From Takakia lepidozioides (taxonomy: Eukaryota > Streptophyta > Takakiopsida > Takakiales > Takakiaceae), in NCBI GenBank assembly GCA_030704615.1, contig CM060732.1, forward strand, positions 36,809,053 to 36,873,052: DNA of 64,000 nt, given 5' to 3'. Positions 56,127 to 64,000 of the stretch are shown piece by piece. The position numbers and the translations under genes are program-made. Below the pieces are notes generated by a model. It made no database searches and had not been told where the DNA came from. It saw nothing but the letters and a program-made list of their open reading frames with translations. Numbering within the stretch: position 1 is the stretch's first letter; the number at the start of each line of letters is the position of its first letter.

Positions 56127-57948
56127 TAGGTATGGGGTGTTCCTGAAATCCATAGCAAGAATTCAAATGGACAAACTTGATGGGTCCATGAGAAGTATCC
56201 CTCCAAGTTTTACTGATATTCTGGGTGCATAAGTAACCCAAGTATCTCTATAAGTAGCCATTGTAGCTTAGTACCAGGACGTTGGTTTCATGGGGCAAAG
56301 AATTTGAACACACCTGAAGTCTACATTGGCCTGACATCATGCCTTTGGCACTTCAACTTGTCTAGTGGAAATCATTTGTGATTGTGCCTTGGCTGACCCC
56401 TGCATTGTCCAACTTCCCTGTCTTGACAGACATACCCTATCTCTTCATGATCTTACCATACCCTATCTCTTCGTGATTTTACCAAAAACATACATAATTT
56501 GAATCATGGTCATTGTGAAGAACTATAACTCATAGACGGAGAAGGTGTTCGTAGTGTAGATGATGGGCGTTTTTGTCCTGCGACATGAGCATGGGCATGT
56601 TCTCCTTGGCTTGCCGTGGCATCCGCCGACGACGCACTCGCCTCGCACTGGCGTGGGAGGAGTGGATCGTCCTCATCGTCCTCAGAAGAGCCCTCATGCA
56701 GAATCGTAGTCTTCATCGTCTTCAGTCTGGCACTTTGCCTTGCAGGACCTTGATCCCTAGCTTTTTCCTTTCGAGCGCATGGCTTGTGAGGGCGATTCGC
56801 TCCCGCTAGCTTGCACAAACACCTCCACGACCTCCCTCTCAAACAATCACAAACAAATGCAAGCATACATACCCTAATACTCTTAAGCCTACGTTGAACC
56901 ACAACCGCACCCTACCGGGACGTAATGGCTGCCCACGAATGATGGCGGACATCTCCCGCCTAATGACACACCCTCCTCAAACCTAATCGTTACTCACTGC
57001 ATGTTGTTTGTCTCTCTGTTTGTACAAGTCGCAGCTACTCGCCCCCATTTGTGCTATGAAGCTTATGATCGCTGTAGGAAGGTTAGAGGATAAGGCGAAT
57101 GGCAAGTTTAGTGGGTGGGTAACCAAAGTCAGGTTCTAAACTCACCCATCTATCGACTGCTTGAACGTTGCTTCCACCTCCTTTGTGGCAGCAATCCGGC
57201 GCTCTCGGAACTTCTCGTACTCAGTAAGAGGGACTGTCACTTCGAAGACCTTCCGCTTCACCATGGACACTCAGAAACGATACTTATAGTATACTATAGA
57301 TATAGAAATAGCACATTGGCAGCTGGTGCAAAACATGAGACAATGCACTGTGCGTAACATGCAAAGAGGGAAGGGGTGACGTTCAAAGCATGTACAGTAC
57401 AGGTGGCGACCGGATGCGTAGGCGTAGAATAGATGACCGTCTATGGTGAATGGAAGAAGCTTATGCCACAAGGAATGGGCATACAAAAATGCTATGCAAC
57501 TGCGATGAGTGTCATGGAGGAAAAGTACTATTGTTGGAAACAGTGAGGAATCATTACATGATACACGGGAGGGATTATCTTCTCCGACGCTGTTCTCTTC
57601 CGGTACGATCGTCACTTTCCCTTCAGCACTTTAGTTTGAATTTTGAATGCAACGATCCTCTTCTCCACATGTCGACATTTCGTTGGGTGATTGTAGTCAA
57701 GAAGTCATAAGATACAGACGTGACTATGACTACGTCACTTCCGTTATCACTTTAATTAATGCACATGTCGTGTTTTCATTGGTCATGTGTAGTCATGTAG
57801 TCATATATGACTAACTAAGTGACTGCAACTATGACTTCAATGGCTACAAATGTCGTGTTTTGATTGGGTGTATATTCATAAGATACATACGTAAATATGA
57901 TTGCATCACTGCAACGTCACCATGCCTCCTATGTCATAATATGAACAA
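56127..57948. other. Region with no firm gene; small minus-strand ORF and subterminal repeats
   Basis: The minus-strand frame 56902-56510 (130 codons) is basic and then Ser/Asp-rich (EGSSEDDEDDPLLPRQ); no family is recognised, and it may be part of a transposon accessory gene. At 57660-57960 the motif TGTCGTGTTTTCATTGG recurs about four times (near 57670, 57765, 57850, 57950), spaced about 90-100 bp, just before the CACTA transposase; subterminal repeats of a CACTA element are likely. The rest is unassigned. Confidence 0.35.
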
Positions 57949-59889
57949 GTGTCGTATCGTTGTTGGTCCACTCACAAGATGACTATTGGGATGCAGGGAT
58001 GTGAATATTCAGATGATGAAGACGAAGGCCCTGCGGCACAGCGGGAGCCCAATGTCACAGAGAACGCAAATGAGAGTGGTGGATTGGAGGTAGAAATCCA
58101 GCGTGCATTGCAGGAAGTGTTTCACTTTGCAGATGCAAACAGAGAGGACCCCATTCATGGTGGAACCGATCACACATTTGCCGATCATGACGATGACCTC
58201 GACGATTCCGGAGACAATGAATTTGATGAGAATGCTCACCTGCACGTTGATCTCGAGTATGATAAACTCTTCCGACAGTCGCAATGTCCACTTTTTGGAG
58301 GGTGCTCGATCAGCCGGCTGCAAGCAACTTTGACGTTGCTGAATGCATGCACTATCCACAAGTGCACCAATGCATTTGTGGATAACCTTCTGGGATTGTT
58401 GCGTAAGAGTTTTTTGCCTAAAGAGAATTCATTGCCAAAAACTCACTATGAAGCAAAAACCATGATTGCCAAGATGGGATTGCAGTACACCATGATTCAT
58501 GCCTGTGAGCGTGGTTGTGTACTCTTCCATGGGGAGTATGAATGTAGACATTTGCCCAGTGTGCTCGTTACATTCCAGGTTGTGGAAGTGTGCCCAAAAA
58601 AGTATTGCGACACTTCCCTGTCATTCCAAGGTTGAAACGTATGTACCGATGTAAATCGATCGCTAACCTCATGACATGGCACGACAGACATAAGAGCCAG
58701 GATGGGTTGGTTTGACATCCAGCTGATAGCAAAGCATGGAGACACATTGACACCACATTTGAGGATTTTGCTGCAGAGCCACGATCTCTGCGATTTGGAT
58801 TGGCCTTAGACGGTGTAAATCCATACGGAGCTCAATCCACAAGTTGGAGCACATGGCTCGTTCTCTTGGTCAATTACAATCTGCCTCCGTGGTTAATGAC
58901 CAAAAAATTCTTTGTCATGTTAGCGCTACTGATTCCTGGTAAGGAGTCTGTTACCTCGGACAATGTAGATGTTTACCTGATGCCCCTAGTGGAAGAGCTA
59001 CTGGAACTATGGAGAGGTATTGTAGCTCATGACGTTTCTCGTCCTCGTGGTCAACGTGAATTCACAATGAGGGCAGTGATGATGTGGTCAATCCATGACT
59101 ACCCTACATATGGCTTGCTCTCAGGTCAAGTGACGAAAGGTTATGCTGGTTGTCCAGCTTGTGGACCCGGGGTGACTTCACAGCAGTTACACACATGTGG
59201 AAAAACTGTTTTCCTAGGCCACCGAAGATTTTTGGCCCGCAATCATCCATATAGAAGATCAAGAATATTCAATGGCGCTACTGAGCATGGAACTCCTCCA
59301 AAAACGCAGACTGGAACACAAATCAAGGAGCTTGCAACAGCTTGCACTGCATGGATGGAAAACGGAGGGACACCAGATAGCAGGACAGACCCAGCAAAAA
59401 CTCGTGGAGTTAAGCGATTGTCAATTTTATATGTCTTACCTTATTGGGAGGTAATTCCTTCATGGCCTTTAAATTGGCTATGTACATTTTTGCGTTTTCT
59501 GTTTAAATTGTGATGAGTAAATGCTCAATTGCTTATGTGTTCATTTTGTAGGGTCTCCTCATCCGCCACACGTTTGATGCAATGCATTGCGAGAAGAACT
59601 TGGCTGAAAATATTATTAAAACTATCTTTGATGATAAAGACACATTGAAAGTTCGCCGTGATTTGGAGCTACTTGGGATGCGCCCGGAATTGTGGCTACA
59701 ACGTGATCCTGACAGAGCAGATACGTTAATTATGCCTCCTGCCCCTTATATCCTCATTGAGGCTGAGTTACAAGTCTTTTTGGAGATTGTGCAGAACTTG
59801 AAAGTGCCAACAGGCTACGCATTAGCTTTCAAAAAGCATGTGGTGAAGAAGAAGTTGTCTGGCATGAAATCACATGACTATCATGTTAT
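57949..59889 (+). pseudogene. CACTA (En/Spm) transposase, TNP2-type, truncated
   Basis: The first block (57949-58635) has an acidic N-terminus, then the start of the Tnp2 region with a Cys-containing segment. After a frameshift near 58600, the core follows in another frame (58800-59450): LRFGLALDGVNPYGAQSTSW, VLLVNYNLPPWLM, LALLIPGKESV, DVYLMPLVEELLELW, TMRAVMMWSIHDYPTYGLLS and CPAC. An intron (GT at 59452, AG at about 59551) leads to GLLIRHTFDAMHCEKNLAEN and KSHDYHV, as in CACTA transposases. It ends at about 59889, where a minus-strand gypsy element begins, so the C-terminal part is lost. The intron is intact, but the frameshift and truncation make it dead. Confidence 0.88.
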
Positions 59890-61286
59890 CTCGTCGCCAA
59901 TTGTGGTTCTCCTTTAGCAGAACGCACCTCAATCGAGGTCCCCACATCACTTGTCGGGAGTCCCAGCTTCTGTGCCGTTGCCGGTGTCATGAAGGAGTGC
60001 GACGCTCCTGTGTCCACCAACAACGATACGTTAGTTCCGGAGATTATCCCACTCACAAACATTAACTGACTCCCTTTACGCAAGGCGCCAATTTCCTGAT
60101 ACAACTCACAAGAGTAGTTGCCCACCTTACAAGTCTTGACGACCACCGCCTCCACCAAGTGACTGATGGAGACTTCAGATAACTCCGTGGTTGCCCGAGT
60201 CATGTTCAATTGTCGGGGATTCGTACACTTCTTGGCCATGTGCCCGGGCTCCCCACAATTAAAGCACACTCTATCAAAGGTCGCCTTCTGTCCGCCATAA
60301 GCCGCCGCACCTGGTTTTCCTTTCGGGGCACCGGGAGTCGTCTTGACGTGTGAGGGTCCTCCCTTCGATTTCCATGTGCCATTGTCGCCGCGTGGCCTAT
60401 CCCACTTCTTTTTCGGTTGGAAGGAGTCACCTTCCCGCCGGACCTTCTTGTGGTTAAGCTCCGTACGGCCTTGTCTTTCGCCCCTAGGGACATCCGAGAA
60501 ACATTCAGCCCTTTTAATTGCCTTGTTCAAAGTCTTAGGTGGCTTCTCTTCCAACTTCCGTCTAGCCCATGGGGCCAGTTCCGCCACAAAGTTAAAGACC
60601 ATTTCTGGTTCTGCCATGTCCGCGACTTCGACTAACAGCACATTGAAAGCCTGAACATATCCCTGAATGTCATCCGTTTGTTTCAAATTCCTCATCTTGT
60701 CCTGGGCGAGCCAAGACATGTTGAGGGGGACAAACTGTCTCTTCATGAGTTCCTTGAACCCACTCCAGTTCAAGGTCTCCGGATTTGGACCTCGGTCGTG
60801 AAGGTGTTTCTGCCACCATTGTTGAGCATAGCCCCTCAAATAGGTGGGAGCCACTTCCACCCGATCCTCGTCATCCAACTTGGCCGCCCGGAAGTACTGC
60901 TCTAGCTCCAAGAGCCAGGTGTTGAGTGCCTTCCAATTTCGGACGCCCTCGAAGGTGTCGGGTTCCTTAGGCTTCACCTTAAACTTTGCCTTAGTGGAAG
61001 TGGCATTAGTCGCCTTCAACACGTCTTTCAACGTCCCACCAAACTGCGCCAACAACCCTTCCCAAAAGGCTGCTGGCATGGGAGGCATCTGTTGGTCTGT
61101 CGGAGCTCTCAGGGATTCCTCGAGCTCCGACTCCTCAGATTCCTCCCGTCCATGAGCGGCCTCGCTTCCAAAGGCATGCATCGCTTCCTCAAATGGCCGC
61201 TTCGGTGACACGTCGCCCCCATTGGGCTCACCAGGATCATCATCTTTCGGACCATTCCGCTTTCGCTTTCGCTTGCCCGACCCCAT
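59886..61286 (-). CDS. Gag-protease of a third Ty3/gypsy lineage (5' part of element)
   Basis: Intact frame of 466 codons from the ATG at 61286, starting MGSGKRKRKRNGPKDDD. The capsid-type domain is recognisable (KPKEPDTFEGVRNWKALNTW, YLRGYAQQWWQKHL, FKELMKRQFVPLN). A CCHC knuckle, CFNCGEPGHMAKKC, follows near residues 355-370, and then retropepsin with LLVDTGASHSFM. The frame ends at 59886, at the junction with the CACTA transposase, so the rest of the protease, RT, RNase H and integrase are gone. Because Gag has no internal stop, the copy may be young. It is the only uninterrupted Gag in the window. Confidence 0.9.
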   Translation of the reverse strand: MGSGKRKRKRNGPKDDDPGEPNGGDVSPKRPFEEAMHAFGSEAAHGREESEESELEESLRAPTDQQMPPMPAAFWEGLLAQFGGTLKDVLKATNATSTKAKFKVKPKEPDTFEGVRNWKALNTWLLELEQYFRAAKLDDEDRVEVAPTYLRGYAQQWWQKHLHDRGPNPETLNWSGFKELMKRQFVPLNMSWLAQDKMRNLKQTDDIQGYVQAFNVLLVEVADMAEPEMVFNFVAELAPWARRKLEEKPPKTLNKAIKRAECFSDVPRGERQGRTELNHKKVRREGDSFQPKKKWDRPRGDNGTWKSKGGPSHVKTTPGAPKGKPGAAAYGGQKATFDRVCFNCGEPGHMAKKCTNPRQLNMTRATTELSEVSISHLVEAVVVKTCKVGNYSCELYQEIGALRKGSQLMFVSGIISGTNVSLLVDTGASHSFMTPATAQKLGLPTSDVGTSIEVRSAKGEPQLATR

Positions 61287-61327
61287 GATGAGGCCGGTCC
61301 CAAGGACGATCGCGTACTAAACTCTAA

Positions 61328-61341
61328 GCTCCGATACCAAG
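61328..61341 (-). promoter_or_regulatory. Primer-binding site for initiator methionine tRNA
   Basis: On the minus strand TTGGTATCGGAGC lies two bases inside the LTR end; plant LTR elements use TGGTATCAGAGC to anneal initiator tRNA-Met. One base differs. It sets the boundary between LTR and internal region, about 40 bp before the Gag ATG. Confidence 0.8.
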
Positions 61342-61680
61342 TGTTGTGCACCTCACTTCGGTAAGCTCCCTTCAAGTCATAGTTACTCGCTTGATGTGCG
61401 CGCCTAACTCCCAAACTGGCCGCCGGGCCAACTCGGAGCTTCGGCTGCTCACCGGGGCATAACGGTCCCCCTTTACTCCTCCACTTGACCCTCTCTCAAT
61501 TTGGCCCTAGTGGAAATTCCCTTTGGTCGATGGCAGTCCGGAATAGCTCCCCACACCTTGGTCGCTTTCCGGCTCGCACGCTTACTCACTAGTTTTTGGA
61601 CACCAACGGGCTTGTACCGTTCTCGGGGTTACTACTCCCTATATATACTTCTGTGACTGTCCGTGGGGGTTTCACAAACA
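61342..61680 (-). repeat. 5' LTR of the third gypsy lineage (approximate)
   Basis: On the minus strand the LTR ends GTGCACAACA directly before the primer site. A TATATATAG box lies near 61648 on the minus strand. Its start is uncertain: TGTTGTTGTTTGTG near 61685 would give a very short U3, and GC-rich sequence to about 61920 could also belong. No partner LTR in the window. Confidence 0.55.
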
Positions 61681-62079
61681 ACAACACCATTTTATGGCGA
61701 ACCACCACGAAAACCCTCGATTCCCGGTGATAAGTCGCGGTGAGTCTTGGCCCACCCACCACGGTCCCCTTGGACCGTGATGAGTCCCAAGACTCCCCAC
61801 GACTCCCACCACCAGGTCTCCGCCCCCATGGTGAGTCCTATGCCACCCCCACTAAGTCCCACTAAGCTACCACCACCCCTTGTGGAGCCACCCCCACCGC
61901 AACCCGGTGTGCGGGGCTTCACCTAGTGAGTGCCTCCGCCTCCTCGAGTGCCTTGGGCACTCGAGGTTGCTTCAGCCCCCCCGTACCTATTGCTGCCATC
62001 GCCCCCACCACAGGGGCAGCCCCTCTTCGTCCCGACCCCCTGCCTTCAAGGCAAAGGGCCGCGACACGCAAAATGGCCC
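61681..62079. other. GC-rich stretch between LTR and LINE
   Basis: Pro/Gly-rich frames on both strands (such as 61922-61692 minus) reflect CCACCACC-type composition. No gene recognised; it may be part of the LTR or the 5' end of the LINE. Confidence 0.3.
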
Positions 62080-62980
62080 TTCGAGGACCACTTGCCATGA
62101 GCCCATGGATAGCAAGCATATCAATATATTCTGTCCCCTTCATCCTGCTTCGGGAATCGGTCACACAACCTTTCTCAATGTTTATGCGCCAAATCTTTCT
62201 ATTGAACGTGCTACTCTTTGGGATCTTATTAGAGAAAAGATTCTGGACCTTCCAAATGTTCTGAACTTGGTCGTCACCGGTGATTTCAATATGGTGGATA
62301 GCTAGATTGTATAGATGGGAGCGGTATTTGCGGTATTTAAATGGGACATGCTTTGTTTCTCCATTGGTTTGGCTGACGATTCTCCTTCTGATCTAAAGTT
62401 CACTTTCTCGCTTTGTCAACCCCTCCAACAAGTATGGCCCATTTGGATAGGGTTTATTGTTTGCAGATCCCCCTTACTTGGTCCAAGTGCTTACCGCTAG
62501 GACCAATTCTTCCGGAATTCGATCATGTAGCTGTGGTGGTTTCTTTTCACAAGCATGGTCGCGGTTACTTAAATATAATCCCTCCATTCTGAAAAACAAG
62601 ACCGTTCTTCAACAGCTCAAATTCAGATAACAATCTTCCGGGAACCTTACTTCGTCATTTTCCTCCATAAACTAAAAGCCACTAGAGAAATGGCGCAAGA
62701 TCTCTCTCTCGATATTTAGGGAAAGAACTCAAAAGGAAAGAGCTCTCACCAAGTGTCTCAATCACTGTCAAAATTTACTGGAAGATGGTAGAATTGTGCT
62801 ATTTACTGCTAAATGGAACCTTGTCGTTTTATCAAGAGAAAGGGAACCTCATGCGGATTAAAGTAGGTGTTAACTGGTCGCTTAAGGGTGAAAAGACAAC
62901 GGGTTGTTTTTTTTCTGAAGGCCAGACAAAGATGGGCGTAGTATATGATATATCAATACTTACGTGTAATTTGGGTTGAC
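62080..62980 (+). pseudogene. L1-type LINE ORF2 fragment: endonuclease and linker
   Basis: The frame ending at 62305 carries the apurinic endonuclease pattern TTFLNVYAPN, LWDLIREKI and VVTGDFNMV. Further pieces in shifted frames match the rest of the endonuclease (DHVAVVVSF near 62530) and the linker before RT (WSLKGEKTTGCFFSEGQTKM at about 62875-62940). No RT palm motifs are present, so the copy is truncated. The left part of the endonuclease (catalytic Glu) is not seen. Confidence 0.7.
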
Positions 62981-64000
62981 GTATGAATACCAATCATACT
63001 ATATTATTAAATATATCAAATGTACTATGAATGAACGTTAATGAGAGGGGGTGGAAAAAAACTCACCTTCGCCGCATCCGCAATCTTGTTTAGCCTGTAA
63101 TGTTCTTTGACAATATGCGGTCGCCGCTTCAGTGGTCTGGTGCTGCCCGGCGGTATCGGATAGGCATGATTGCCCAAATGGATACAAGCTCGAGTTAGGC
63201 TGTGGCAATGAAGCATGTAGTACATGCATGCCTAACACACTTTCCTGCTTGAGTCTTCATCCACTCTTGAATAAGTCTCCTTATTGTCACCGCCTTATAA
63301 GCTGCTACATTATACTCTTACACTTGCAACGTCATGGCTCATGTGAGGCGGGTCTTCAATTCTGCAATCTTCTCATTCATTTGTTTCATCTTACCTTCAA
63401 CCACTTCAATGATGTAGGCCACCGCTTGTGGATCAGGCGCATAGCTCGAACTTGTCAATTCACAAGATATGACATTGTTTATAGTTTTAAAAACCACTTG
63501 GTGGAGGATGCCAATGTCATTGTTACATGGATCATTTCTAAAATGATGCATTTATGAATCCAAATAATCCGGATTTGTTGCCTGTATGATTAGAAATGGT
63601 AGTGTAGGTCTACCAATCACGTTAAGTTGGGCTCTTTAAATAAAGCGTCGTAATCTGATCTGAATGTCCACGTAGAACAAGCAAAGTTTGGAGATCGATT
63701 GTTGAAACGGAAAGTGGGTTATCATTTTCTATAGGTTGAGTTTGTTGTAACATCCAGAAAGAATGATCTAAATACAATCAGCAGAATTGAGACATTTGTG
63801 GCCATGTATACATCTCATGCTATTGTAGTAAGATTTACACGATGAAATATTATTAAGAAATAAAATATAGCTGTAGGATATAAAATATAAAAATTTAGGA
63901 TTCTTCAACCCAAGCTATAAGCATCCGATTTCATACTAGCCCCTATGCTCATATTTATGTCCAACCACATTAATCGTTCATTTCAAAGCTAATCATTTAT
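62981..64000. other. No recognisable gene
   Basis: AT-rich with short frames. The minus-strand frame 63551-63339 ends in a Lys/Glu-rich heptad-like stretch (VVEGKMKQMNEKIAELKTRL) that could be a coiled coil, but nothing supports a gene. Confidence 0.3.

Noticed and set aside
61692-61922. Glycine-rich protein gene
   Set aside because: It arises from CCACC-rich sequence next to an LTR and has no start context or family features.

Overview
The window is nuclear DNA of a streptophyte. It looks like a repeat-rich charophyte alga or an early-diverging land plant. Reasons: two alpha-expansin genes with GT-AG introns at plant expansin positions, a three-exon DUF538 gene, and plant-type repeats (Ty3/gypsy, Ty1/copia, CACTA, PIF/Harbinger, LINE), most of them decayed. 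Species cannot be fixed from the sequence alone. A 500-base run of N (52454-52953) is an assembly gap.

Layout. 1-1.8 kb: remnant of a Penelope-like reverse transcriptase (RT), minus strand. 1.87-13.5 kb: decayed Ty3/gypsy element on the minus strand whose polyprotein carries a C5-cytosine DNA methyltransferase (DNMT) between protease and RT. It is interrupted by an inverted fragment of its own family (2.8-5.7 kb) and an AT-rich insert (6.15-6.73 kb), and has a 92-bp tandem repeat in its leader. 13.8-16.7 kb: a tRNA-like sequence, two piggyBac-like TTAA-flanked elements and a 296-bp inverted-repeat element. 18.9-20.5 kb: expansin 1. 21.7-29.1 kb: copia fragments on both strands, casein kinase I exons, and an unrecognised gene-like region with a triplicated exon-intron unit. 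30.4-37.9 kb: expansin 2, flanked by a decayed and an open copy of a group II intron RT/maturase-like gene. 39.6-41.8 kb: DUF538 gene. 43.06-46.61 kb: PIF/Harbinger element with terminal inverted repeats and TTA duplications. 47 kb: AT-rich palindromic repeats. 49-52.4 kb: a second gypsy lineage with a 30-bp repeat array in its pol tail and an extra ORF. 53-56.1 kb: second copy of the DNMT family, showing a C-terminal PHD finger and LTR material. 57.9-61.7 kb: CACTA transposase cut by a third gypsy lineage. 62.1-63 kb: LINE fragment.

Function. Host functions are few: two secreted wall-loosening proteins with long uncharacterised N-terminal extensions, a DUF538 protein, and a possibly organelle-targeted maturase-like protein.

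The most unusual content is the gypsy family. Its copies together indicate one element encoding Gag, protease, a DNA methyltransferase (epigenetic writer), RT-RNase H, integrase and a PHD finger (chromatin reader). DNMT-bearing retrotransposons have, as I recall, been reported in dinoflagellates and charophytes (de Mendoza and colleagues, 2018). The pairing with a PHD finger is what I would examine first.
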